Part shown: positions 56,357-64,000 of the stretch, one piece after another
Position numbering within the stretch: the first letter of the stretch is position 1
Layout: every line of letters starts with the position of its first letter
Assembly (NCBI GenBank): GCA_049692255.1
Contig: JBAVOR010000031.1
Span: 1 to 64,000, forward strand
Reading direction: 5' to 3'
Source: JBAVOR01 sp049692255
GTDB lineage: Bacteria > Babelota > Babeliae > Babelales > JACPOV01
DNA: 64,000 nucleotides
Program-made: the position numbers and the translations under genes
Notes under the pieces: model-generated
Database searches by the model: none
The model's input: only the letters and a program-made list of their open reading frames with translations
What the model was told of the DNA's origin: nothing

Positions 56357-57847
56357 CTAGTCGTGTTTTTTCTTTAACGTCGGGAATAAGATAACATCTT
56401 TAATTGATGTTGTGTTGGTGGCTAGCATTACCAAGCGATCGATACCAATGCCCACACCGGCGGTTGGTGGTAACGCATGTTCTAATGCCAAAATATAGTC
56501 AGCATCGTACTGATGCGCCTCTTCATCACCCGCGCGATGGGCAACCAACTGTTGCTTAAAACGCTCTGCCTGATCGAGTGGGTCATTTAACTCATTAAAG
56601 CCATTGCTGATTTCCATGCCACCAATGAACAGTTCAAACCGTGCAGCAATAGCCGGGTTATGTGCATCCCGCTTTGCCAATGGAGAGACTTCGATGGGAA
56701 AATCGATAACAAAGGTTGGCTGAATCAATTTACTTTCTACCAACTCTTCAAATAACGCATAAATCTTTTCTGCATGTGCTGCTTGGCTGTGTTTTGCTTT
56801 TACGCCGTGCGCACGCATGGTTGCATCGATGCTATCTGCTGTTAAGTCTGATGCTGGTATGCCCCCAATTTCAGTTACTGCGTTTACAATAGAAATACGT
56901 TTAAACGGTTGAGCAAAATCGATGGTTACTGCACCAAATGGTACTGCCAAGTTCCCCACGCTGTCGGTGAGTACAAATCGCAATAACTCTTCTACAAAGG
57001 TCATAGCCCCCTGATATTCTTGGTATGCCATATAAAATTCAAGCATCGTAAATTCAGGGTTATGGCGCGTAGACACTCCCTCATTTCTGAAGTTACGATT
57101 AATTTCATAGACCCGTTCAAAGCCCCCTACCACTAACCGCTTTAAATATAACTCTGGAGCAATACGCAAATAAAAATCACTGCTAAGCGCATTGTGATGG
57201 GTAATAAATGGACGGGCTGCAGCACCACCAGCAATCGGGTGCAACATGGGTGTTTCTACTTCTAAAAACTGGTGCCGATCAAGGAAAGCGCGCAACGCGC
57301 GAATAATGCGGGAACGGGTAGCAAATTTTTGCTTGCTTTCTGCACTACTAATCAGATCAAGGTACCGTTGCCGATACCGAATTTCTGTATCAGCAAGCCC
57401 ATGATATTTTTCTGGCAACGGATGCAATGACTTGCTCAGCATCTTCCACTCAGTTAACTCAAGGGTAATTTCCCCCATCTTCGTGCGGAACGGAGTGCCG
57501 GCACACCAAAGAATGTCTCCAACATCAACGAAGCGTTTAAACTGCTCGAACGACTGTTCTCCCAGCCCATCTTGACGAACATACAATTGCATGAGCGCAG
57601 TGCCGTCTTGAATGTCAGCAAAAATCGTTTTACCATGCCCTCTAATGCCCATAATACGCCCGGCAATATCATAGCGTGACGCCTGCTGATCGGTACCAAA
57701 AGCAGTTAAAATATCTTTAGCTGTATGATCTACCGGTACCATCTCTGGCCAAGGCTCTATCCCCTGGTCACGCATATCAGTTATTTTTTGCTTTCTTATG
57801 GCCAGTTCCTGCGATAAATTAGGGGTAGTTTCGTTCATTTGATTCAT
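56357..57847 (-). CDS. lysS: Lysyl-tRNA synthetase (class II)
   Basis: The product has 496 residues. The OB-fold anticodon domain is in the first 150 residues (AGRIMGIRGHGKTIFADIQD). Class II motif 2 is FRNEGVSTRHNPEFTMLEFY and motif 3 is GVGIGIDRLVMLATN. The ATG at 57847 is preceded by AGG; a GTG two codons earlier and an ATG three codons later are alternatives. It charges tRNA-Lys in the cytoplasm. Its stop is adjacent to a repeat region carrying a scrap of the methyltransferase gene. Confidence 0.96.
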   Translation of the reverse strand: MNQMNETTPNLSQELAIRKQKITDMRDQGIEPWPEMVPVDHTAKDILTAFGTDQQASRYDIAGRIMGIRGHGKTIFADIQDGTALMQLYVRQDGLGEQSFEQFKRFVDVGDILWCAGTPFRTKMGEITLELTEWKMLSKSLHPLPEKYHGLADTEIRYRQRYLDLISSAESKQKFATRSRIIRALRAFLDRHQFLEVETPMLHPIAGGAAARPFITHHNALSSDFYLRIAPELYLKRLVVGGFERVYEINRNFRNEGVSTRHNPEFTMLEFYMAYQEYQGAMTFVEELLRFVLTDSVGNLAVPFGAVTIDFAQPFKRISIVNAVTEIGGIPASDLTADSIDATMRAHGVKAKHSQAAHAEKIYALFEELVESKLIQPTFVIDFPIEVSPLAKRDAHNPAIAARFELFIGGMEISNGFNELNDPLDQAERFKQQLVAHRAGDEEAHQYDADYILALEHALPPTAGVGIGIDRLVMLATNTTSIKDVILFPTLKKKHD

Positions 57848-58007
57848 GAGCACCTAAAGTTTATTTTTAGTTAAAAATTGGTAAAAAGGCCTTAATTTAT
57901 CAAAATTACAGGCAACCATCATAATTTTCTAGTTTCTGTCATTTTTATTTTTTTGGCAAATTACCCCTTGTGGCTCAGGAGAGAACCCCTTCAGTCTTAT
58001 AGATTTA

Positions 58008-58035
58008 TTGACAAACAGAAATAATGCTATAGAAT
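58008..58035 (+). promoter_or_regulatory. Promoter of secreted paralogue 1
   Basis: TTGACA and TAGAAT with 16 bases between them, 36 bases before the start codon. A near-consensus sigma-70 promoter. Confidence 0.8.
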
Positions 58036-58070
58036 AAAGAGTAAGATTCTACTTTTAAAATGGAGTAAAA

Positions 58071-59000
58071 ATGATGAAAAATATATCTAAAAAATTAATT
58101 TTGGCTCTCGCCTGCATAGGCGCGCTCCAGCCATTCACCACCCAAGCAGGGTATTTCTCAACAGAACATCTGCCTACGTGGTTGTCGTATGACAAGATAT
58201 CAACAATGGCGAATGAACAGTATCAAAACATACAAACCCAGATCGCCAATAGTGGTATTACTTGGAAAACTACCGGTATAGCTGTTGCGCTGGGGTTAGG
58301 GTACTACACATACAAAAATGCTGGTCCCTACGTTAATCTTACTAAATATACTGAAAAACCAGCATTCATGAGCTCACCAGCAATAATGATTAATGCAGGA
58401 TTGGATTTTGTTGAAGGTATGGGCAAATTAATAACAGATGCACCATCATACACCGTTGATGGCATAGCGTATCTGCATAACAAATTATATACACAGCCAC
58501 GCATCGAAAAACAGATTATGGATCTCAACTGGAATAATCCATCTGGCCTGTTTGAGCATACTAGCGATCCCTTGAAACCTATATTACCTTCTATCTTAAC
58601 GCAAAAACATTTTGCGTTAATAAAAGAAATGAAAGACTTATTTGTTATTATTGATAACTGCCTCCTTAAATTCTGCAGCCCAATTTCACGCTCATATCAA
58701 TCAGATGGAATATTCAACACAGATAACATACAGATAAAAGCAAATGTCACTTCAACGAATAGTACAGCGTTTGATGAAAAGACGAATCCGTTGATTAAAA
58801 GCTTACAAAAAGCTGCACCAGTCTTAAAAACATCACCGGACACACTCGAGTTTATACTCATTAATGAAATAAAAGGGCGAATTAAGCTCATTGAAACCGA
58901 AATAAATAAAAAATACTTGAACCATGATGTCCTTCAGGATTGCGCAAATCGCCTAAAAGCAGCTAAAAATGTGCTTGATCCCGAGATAAAGTTGCCATAA
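58071..59000 (+). CDS. Secreted/membrane family W, member 1
   Basis: The product has 309 residues with GGAG before the ATG. The signal peptide is around MKNISKKLILALACIGALQP. About 55 residues later comes a glycine-rich membrane segment (TGIAVALGLGYYTYKNAG), then a largely helical domain. The motif WNNPSGLF (near residue 160) matches WWNPAGIF in the protein at 60022-61653, and both are followed by a helix with a similar register, so the two are paralogues. It has its own near-consensus promoter. Function unknown; a protein anchored in the inner membrane with a periplasmic domain is one possibility. Confidence 0.75.
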   Translation: MMKNISKKLILALACIGALQPFTTQAGYFSTEHLPTWLSYDKISTMANEQYQNIQTQIANSGITWKTTGIAVALGLGYYTYKNAGPYVNLTKYTEKPAFMSSPAIMINAGLDFVEGMGKLITDAPSYTVDGIAYLHNKLYTQPRIEKQIMDLNWNNPSGLFEHTSDPLKPILPSILTQKHFALIKEMKDLFVIIDNCLLKFCSPISRSYQSDGIFNTDNIQIKANVTSTNSTAFDEKTNPLIKSLQKAAPVLKTSPDTLEFILINEIKGRIKLIETEINKKYLNHDVLQDCANRLKAAKNVLDPEIKLP

Positions 59001-59012
59001 TAGCACCCTTGA

Positions 59013-59040
59013 TTGCAACTTGAAATCAATGCGTTACAAT
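59013..59040 (+). promoter_or_regulatory. Promoter of secreted paralogue 2
   Basis: TTGCAA and TACAAT separated by 16 bases, 42 bases before the start of the gene at 59082. Confidence 0.65.
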
Positions 59041-59081
59041 TAAGCTATTATTAATATAAACAACTATAATTTGAGCATCTC

Positions 59082-59546
59082 ATGAATACAAAATTAATTT
59101 CTCTTCGTATCATCGCTTTCCTCTCTCTAACAGTACCCGCCCTATGCCCCATTGCACGCGGCATGGAGCAAGGGACTGGAAACAGCATCAGCAAAGCCTT
59201 GGCACAAAAAGCATTGTACGCACCAAAGTTGATCGCAACGAAAATGTATGAACACCCGTGGTACACCTTCTTTGGAGCATCAACCCTTCTTACAGCAGGG
59301 TATATTGGTCTATTTGTATACAGAGAAATTAAAGGGGTTCGCGCAATTGCCCGCAAAGGCCAACAACAAGAAACAATAAGTACTCCTCAAAGCAACAATG
59401 CATCAAACCTACTCAATCAACTGTTGCAGCCTTCAAAAAAGCTTATTACCCTAACCGATCTCCAAAAAGCTTTAGATCAACTGCAAGAACAAAAGATAAA
59501 AGACAGCTACAAAAAAAGAGAATTTATTAAAGCAGAAATAGCCTAA
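59082..59546 (+). CDS. Secreted/membrane family W, member 2 (short)
   Basis: The product has 154 residues. It shares the N-terminal plan of the flanking genes: signal peptide (ending IARG), about 45 residues, one membrane segment (TFFGASTLLTAGYIGLFVY), then a charged helical tail with LTDLQKALDQLQEQKIKDSY. It ends before the WNPxGxF region, so it is either a naturally short member or a truncated one; coding-like sequence that could be its lost C-terminus follows at 59587-59766. Confidence 0.7.
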   Translation: MNTKLISLRIIAFLSLTVPALCPIARGMEQGTGNSISKALAQKALYAPKLIATKMYEHPWYTFFGASTLLTAGYIGLFVYREIKGVRAIARKGQQQETISTPQSNNASNLLNQLLQPSKKLITLTDLQKALDQLQEQKIKDSYKKREFIKAEIA

Positions 59547-59586
59547 ATTTATCGATAAATTCATAATCTATTTACAATCAGAATAA

Positions 59587-59766
59587 CAATCCGCTGCGCT
59601 AATAGATCAGAATAACCTTCCCGAAAAGCTCCTTACGTACATTATTCAAAACGCCACAAAAGAAATAATACAATGCCTGCGGAAAGGGGATTTTGCTGCT
59701 GCAGAAAATTGGAAAAAAATGTACGTGAATGCACAAATACTCGTCAATCACCAGGAAGTTCTCTAG
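59587..59766 (+). pseudogene. Possible C-terminal remnant of a family W gene
   Basis: A stop-free stretch of 59 codons ends at TAG 59764 but lacks an upstream start codon. It encodes a helix-rich protein fragment (ALIDQNNLPEKLLTYIIQNA; RKGDFAAAENWKKMYV) with a register like the C-terminus of the protein at 58071-59000 (SPDTLEFILINEIKGRIKLI). It is probably the detached end of the gene at 59082. Confidence 0.45.
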
Positions 59767-59951
59767 TAATAGCCCAAAACACATCAAAATGCCCCAAATT
59801 CCTCATTTTACCCCCCATAGAACCCCTAGATTTTAAATCTAGCCAAGGCCCCGCTAAGGGCTAAAACTCCTCATTTTATACCCTTAAAAACACCCTGAAC
59901 CCGAGCGCCTGCGGCAAACCATGAAAAAAAGCCGTAAAACAAGGGGGAATC
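59767..59951 (+). other. Intergenic region, C-rich and AT-rich patches
   Basis: No gene is supported. Short runs such as ACCCCCCATAGAACCCC and a small inverted repeat (CTAGATTT/AAATCTAG, 59828-59843) are seen. The promoter of the next gene starts at 59952. Confidence 0.4.
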
Positions 59952-59979
59952 TTGACAAAAAAGCAAAAATCTTTACAAT
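59952..59979 (+). promoter_or_regulatory. Promoter of secreted paralogue 3
   Basis: TTGACA and TACAAT separated by 16 bases, 43 bases before the ATG at 60022. Transcription would start near 59986, which rules out the upstream GTG at 59989 as a useful start. Confidence 0.78.
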
Positions 59980-60021
59980 TAGAATAAAGTGTATATTGAA
60001 ATTATTATGGAGATCAAGATT

Positions 60022-61653
60022 ATGAATACACAATTAATGGCTAAAAAAATCACTACTATAACTGCTCTAGTTTTATTGGGTATGCACCAAGCGCAAGCCG
60101 TGCAAAACCCAAGATGGCTTGAAGGCTTAAGTCCAAGCCTTCAACTCGAAAAAATTAAAAATTTCCCTACAGATTTCGGTCATTTTGCTGCCAAAACAAC
60201 AGCCAATACCTCCTTTGAATCTGCTGGTAAATACGTTGAAAAAAATCCAGGAAAAGTTCTTGGTGTTACAGCAGCAACGGGACTAACAGGATTCGGCTTA
60301 TACCGCGCGTGGTATGGCTTAAAATCATACGTTGCAGATAGAATAGAAAAAAAGTTATCATTTATTAGAGTAACATCACCTGAAAGTTTTTATCAAGCAC
60401 CCACCGCATCTACTGATTCTATAGACCATCGCTATACAGGTAGTAGCAGTAACTCAGATGAACAAGTTAACATCAACAACAATAGTGCACCTACTCATGA
60501 TGTTTCACAAGCACCCATAAGCAAAAAGCGCGCAAAAAAAGCCCTAAAAGCCGTTATAGGAAATCTTTTAGCGCACATCCAGCAACTTCCGGAAAAAGAA
60601 TTAGCTGAACTACTGGCGTTCGCTACAAACGCCAATGACAATAGCAACGATTCAAATAATAACACAGCGTCAATTTCAGGATCATTCAACGCGAATGACA
60701 ATAGCGGTAATTACAATGTTGTAGATATGGAAGTTGATAATGGAAGTGCTGACGAACATAGGAAGCTAAAAGAAAAAAATATAATAGGATATCGTGGCAC
60801 AAGAAGCAATACATCTAGACAAAAATTCTTTAACCAAAATAATACAGAAGAATCTAAAGAAGAAGTAGAAGAAGACTTTGTTGAGGTCGTTACAAAAGAT
60901 GACATCGTTCCGTTTCCCGAGAATCAGGAAGATAAAAGACAATCAATACTGCAAACAGGCAGAATTGTTGATAATAAGTTGAGTATCAACCATCATAACA
61001 ATATTATTTCTCATCCTTTACAAGATACTGACGCAAGTTCACCACTTAATCAGACCAAAACAGAACATAGTACTAATTCTGCAAAAGATTGGTGGAATCC
61101 GGCTGGAATTTTCACTCAGTTGCCATTGAGTACTGATTCACTAAAACTCGATAATGGGCAACTATCTTATCTTAAAAACTTGCTTGCGCGATGCGATCAA
61201 GAATTAAAGCAATACATGGATACCGCATCTGTCCCTGATAATATGGAAAAATCTGTCACCAACAAGTTTGATTTTAAAAAAGAGCATGAAAAGAATTTTG
61301 ATCCAACAAATCCCTTAGAGTTGACTTTCTTAGAGTCAGAATTTAATCAATTTAAAAACAATATCGGTGAATTTATTCTCCAGAACGCGCAAACACAAAA
61401 GTCAGCTTTGCAATTCATTGAAAAACATTGCAGAAACCGCTTGGTTACCATAGAAGCTATTAAAAATCATTTTGGAGATTCTTTAGGCAGCGCGGCTAAT
61501 TCTGACGAACATAATTCAATCAACAGGCTATTGAAAATAGAAAGATCATTATCTGAACTTGCAACAAGTTGCTCAAAATTGATAAAACCACCTGTAGCGA
61601 AACAGAACTTGTTCTCTCAATTCTTGGCATTCTTTACTCGTAACAAAAAATAG
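60022..61653 (+). CDS. Secreted/membrane family W, member 3
   Basis: The product has 543 residues; GGAG lies nine bases before the ATG. The signal peptide ends near HQAQAVQ. A glycine-rich membrane segment follows (VLGVTAATGLTGFGLYRAWY). Residues 125-330 are low complexity, rich in asparagine, serine and acidic residues. The C-terminal domain starts with WWNPAGIF and is helical, paralogous to member 1. The disordered middle is much longer than in its paralogue. A strong terminator follows 55 bases after the stop. Confidence 0.76.
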   Translation: MNTQLMAKKITTITALVLLGMHQAQAVQNPRWLEGLSPSLQLEKIKNFPTDFGHFAAKTTANTSFESAGKYVEKNPGKVLGVTAATGLTGFGLYRAWYGLKSYVADRIEKKLSFIRVTSPESFYQAPTASTDSIDHRYTGSSSNSDEQVNINNNSAPTHDVSQAPISKKRAKKALKAVIGNLLAHIQQLPEKELAELLAFATNANDNSNDSNNNTASISGSFNANDNSGNYNVVDMEVDNGSADEHRKLKEKNIIGYRGTRSNTSRQKFFNQNNTEESKEEVEEDFVEVVTKDDIVPFPENQEDKRQSILQTGRIVDNKLSINHHNNIISHPLQDTDASSPLNQTKTEHSTNSAKDWWNPAGIFTQLPLSTDSLKLDNGQLSYLKNLLARCDQELKQYMDTASVPDNMEKSVTNKFDFKKEHEKNFDPTNPLELTFLESEFNQFKNNIGEFILQNAQTQKSALQFIEKHCRNRLVTIEAIKNHFGDSLGSAANSDEHNSINRLLKIERSLSELATSCSKLIKPPVAKQNLFSQFLAFFTRNKK

Positions 61654-61708
61654 TGGCAATAATACAAAATAATCAATCAACGTTGTATTCATCTTGATCC
61701 AAATTACG

Positions 61709-61740
61709 CGGGATTGCTTGTAACAAGCAGTCCCGTTTTT
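61709..61740 (+). terminator. Intrinsic terminator
   Basis: CGGGATTGCTTG pairs with CAAGCAGTCCCG (one T-G pair) around TAA, followed by five T residues, ATTTT. It ends transcription of the gene at 60022. Confidence 0.92.
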
Positions 61741-61815
61741 ATTTTACCTCTTCCCTTGTCTTTAACTTCCTATTTTTGATACGGTTACTAGTGTATCAAG
61801 CCATACGAGGAACGT

Positions 61816-62073
61816 ATGAAAAAACCGGTTATTGTTTTTATTGCGGTTCAAGGAATATTGCTGCTGACGCAGATTCATAAACATAGTTCTTTTGTGCAAC
61901 ACTCATTTGCTTTGCAAAGAACAGAAAAAGCAAAACAAGAGTTGGTGCATAAAAAAAATAAACTTTTACAAGCACTCCATGAAAAAACCAACCTAAGCAC
62001 GATAGAAAAGGAAGCGCTGGCACACGGCATGCAAAAAGCGCGGCTTAAAAATATTAAGCAGGTGCACACATGA
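61816..62073 (+). CDS. FtsL-like small membrane protein
   Basis: The product has 85 residues: a short cytoplasmic start, one transmembrane helix (residues 4-20, VIVFIAVQGILLLTQI) and a periplasmic coiled coil (residues 33-60). Size, topology and position directly before an FtsI-type transpeptidase match FtsL, which recruits septal wall synthesis with FtsB and FtsQ. Sequence in this family is too variable for proof by eye. Its stop overlaps the next ATG (ATGA at 62070). Confidence 0.7.
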   Translation: MKKPVIVFIAVQGILLLTQIHKHSSFVQHSFALQRTEKAKQELVHKKNKLLQALHEKTNLSTIEKEALAHGMQKARLKNIKQVHT

Positions 62074-63719
62074 CCGACGCATACAAGTTTCGCTCTTCTC
62101 TTATTTTTGTCTGTTGCTTGCTCGCCTACAGCGCGTTGATCTGTGCACTCTATTACACGCAAATTGCACAACACGCATTTTATGTATCATTGGGCAGTCA
62201 GCAATATGATGTTAAAACCACTGCATGGCCCGAGCGTGCATCTATTCTTGATTGTAAAGGGCGCACTGTTGCACTCAACAGCCGTGCACTGTCTGCATTT
62301 GTGGTACCCAATCAAATTAAAGATAAAAAGAAGTTACATGCCTTTTTACGTGCCCATTTTCCTGCAGCTCTCAAACGGTTACACGAACATACAAACAGTT
62401 CATTTATGTTTATTAAACGGCGATTGAATGAACAAGAACAAGCACTCATACAAAAACAATGTAGCGAAGATATTCATCTGCTAGAAGAACCAACCCGTTA
62501 CTACCCTGCTCATTCGTTGGCGTCTATAGTCGGTATTACCGATATAGACAATAAGGGGTTGTTTGGCATAGAAAAAATATACAATGGTCGGTTAGCCGGC
62601 TCACCGACCACCTACGCATTAGAAAGAGATGCTCGCTCCGGCCATTTTTATTTTAACCGCTCTACTACACAGCAGGGCAAACAGCCAGAACCTATTACTC
62701 TTACCATCGACGCACAGTTGCAACATTTTGCCTTCTCGCACCTACAACAGACGGTTCAACAATGGGAGGCAAAAGAAGGAGCCGTGCTCATCATAGACCC
62801 CAGTACAGGGGGGCTTTTAGCTATGGCACAATATCCATCGCCAGACCCGCACCATTTAAGCCTCGATGATCAACGGCATGTAAATAATAAGGCATTGACC
62901 GATGCGTATGAGTTGGGCTCGGTAATGAAAGTGTGCACTGCATTAGCAGCACTGGATGAAAAAGTAGTCAGCTTAGAAGAACCAATCGACTGCTTAGATC
63001 AAAAAGAAGGATTTATCAACGGGTTTAAAATAAGCACTTGGCGCGCGCATGGCGTATTACCATTTAGCAAAGTCATTGAACTATCAAACAATTTTGGCAT
63101 AGTTACCGTCGCTTTACGCTTGGGCACCAAACTGTATGACCATTACCGCCGCATAGGGTTCGGCACCAAAACAGCACTCCGCTGGCCTGGCGAACAGAAC
63201 GGCTTTGTTAATCCGCCTAAACTGTGGTCGCGCCGCTCGATTATCTCTTTATCATTTGGATACGAAATCACCGCCACCCTTGCGCAACTGGCACAACTAT
63301 TTGTACTGATTGCCAACAGAGGTATTGCGCGCGATTTACGCATAATAACAGATGCAACACCATCACCAGAACGGCGACTGTACAGTACCGATACCATAGA
63401 CCAGTTACGCACTATCTTAGAGCGCACGGTTTCGCAGGGCACTGCGCGCAAAGCATCGGTAGCGCAATATTCATTAACCAACGAAGTAAAAATATTGGGC
63501 AAAACAGGAACCGCTAACTTAGTAATTGATGGGGTCTATCAACCCACCCATGACACTTACACCTTTGCCTGCAGTGTAGAAAAGGGGGACTATAAACGGG
63601 TAATTGTCACATTTATAAAAGAGGTGGCACAAACCAAAGATATCTATGCGTCATCAGTAGCGGTGCCACTAGCAGAAAAAATAATTGAAGATATGATTCT
63701 GTACGAGAAACAATTTTAG
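62070..63719 (+). CDS. ftsI: FtsI/PBP2-type transpeptidase
   Basis: The product has 549 residues with one N-terminal membrane helix, a PBP dimerisation domain (RASILDCKGRTVALNS) and a transpeptidase domain. The catalytic triad motifs are present: SxxK in YELGSVMKVCTAL, SxN in ELSNNFG and KTG in LGKTGTANL. It cross-links septal peptidoglycan in the periplasm. The canonical sequence around the active serine is more often GSTFK, so SVMK is a variation. Pairing with an FtsL-like gene supports a division role over cell elongation. The rest of a dcw cluster is not in the window. Confidence 0.92.
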   Translation: MTDAYKFRSSLIFVCCLLAYSALICALYYTQIAQHAFYVSLGSQQYDVKTTAWPERASILDCKGRTVALNSRALSAFVVPNQIKDKKKLHAFLRAHFPAALKRLHEHTNSSFMFIKRRLNEQEQALIQKQCSEDIHLLEEPTRYYPAHSLASIVGITDIDNKGLFGIEKIYNGRLAGSPTTYALERDARSGHFYFNRSTTQQGKQPEPITLTIDAQLQHFAFSHLQQTVQQWEAKEGAVLIIDPSTGGLLAMAQYPSPDPHHLSLDDQRHVNNKALTDAYELGSVMKVCTALAALDEKVVSLEEPIDCLDQKEGFINGFKISTWRAHGVLPFSKVIELSNNFGIVTVALRLGTKLYDHYRRIGFGTKTALRWPGEQNGFVNPPKLWSRRSIISLSFGYEITATLAQLAQLFVLIANRGIARDLRIITDATPSPERRLYSTDTIDQLRTILERTVSQGTARKASVAQYSLTNEVKILGKTGTANLVIDGVYQPTHDTYTFACSVEKGDYKRVIVTFIKEVAQTKDIYASSVAVPLAEKIIEDMILYEKQF

Positions 63720-63722
63720 GAT

Positions 63723-63786
63723 GCGCTCGACACCCTTCGATACACCCAACTTCGCTGTAAGCTCGTTGGGCACTCAGGGCGAGCGC
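63723..63786. repeat. Family A palindrome, copy 3
   Basis: Arms GCGCTC/GAGCGC with CTTCGATAC and an inner stem CCCAAC/GTTGGG. It starts three bases after the ftsI stop. Confidence 0.85.
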
Positions 63787-64000
63787 AGTTTACGCTATTT
63801 TGCAAATAAACTCTCATTAATCTCTTCAATTATAATCCAGCAACTGACGCACTTCTTCTCAAACAAATTGTACATACGCGCTCATCCTGAGTGCCACTCG
63901 GAGAGTGGCGTATCGAAGGACATGAGCGCCTTTCAATTGACTTAAATACGTACCAGTGCCACATTAATTATAATTAACTACACCTGGTTAGTTTCAAAAA
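63787..64000. repeat. Window end: family A copy in reverse
   Basis: A reversed family A element lies at 63878-63929 (arms GCGCTC/GAGCGC, inner stem CCACTC/GAGTGG when read on the minus strand). The two copies therefore face each other about 90 bases apart after ftsI. No gene is seen up to base 64000. Confidence 0.75.

Overview
The window comes from a Gram-negative bacterium: it has a BamA outer-membrane assembly protein and many Sec signal peptides. It looks host-associated. Large families of rapidly diverging secreted proteins, ankyrin proteins with an F-box-like tail, several small transporters and abundant palindromic intergenic repeats together fit an intracellular symbiont or parasite of protists. 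My best guess is Candidatus Dependentiae (TM6/Babeliae). This is inference from gene content; the complete 16S gene at 16664-18206 would settle it.

Layout. 1-12.7 kb: the end of a delta-60 repeat protein, radA, a very large internally duplicated CPBP-type membrane protein, dcd, a 1280-residue secreted helical protein on the minus strand, and two small secreted beta-rich proteins. 12.76-18.4 kb: one complete rRNA operon on the minus strand (16S, tRNA-Ile, tRNA-Ala, 23S, 5S) with a clear promoter, terminator and precursor-processing stems. 18.5-31 kb: gmk at the end of an operon of secreted helical paralogues, prfB, an OPT-like permease, an EamA transporter and two more members of the secreted family. 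31-37 kb: five tRNA genes set among palindromic repeats, with a hydrolase, a HIT protein, a GspF/PilC protein, a DUF167 protein and a solitary GIY-YIG protein. 37-50 kb: VOC and LysE proteins, small secreted proteins, a carotenoid oxygenase, a Bax-inhibitor-1 protein, thioredoxin, bamA and cysS. 50-54.8 kb: a duplicated ankyrin locus with one damaged copy, and an M48-type peptidase. 54.8-64 kb: a methyltransferase, a second GIY-YIG gene among repeats, lysS, a second secreted/membrane paralogue family with near-consensus promoters, and an FtsL-like/FtsI-like pair.

Housekeeping genes (radA, dcd, gmk, prfB, trxA, bamA, cysS, lysS, ftsI-like, rRNA and tRNAs) are interleaved with lineage-specific exported proteins. 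The most unusual signals are three. (1) Palindromic repeats start exactly at the CCA ends of tRNA genes and sit beside both solitary GIY-YIG genes. (2) A secreted protein family is built from an unrecognised helical module of about 70 residues. (3) Two ankyrin paralogues diverge over most of their length but share an almost identical 3' end encoding an F-box/PRANC-like tail.
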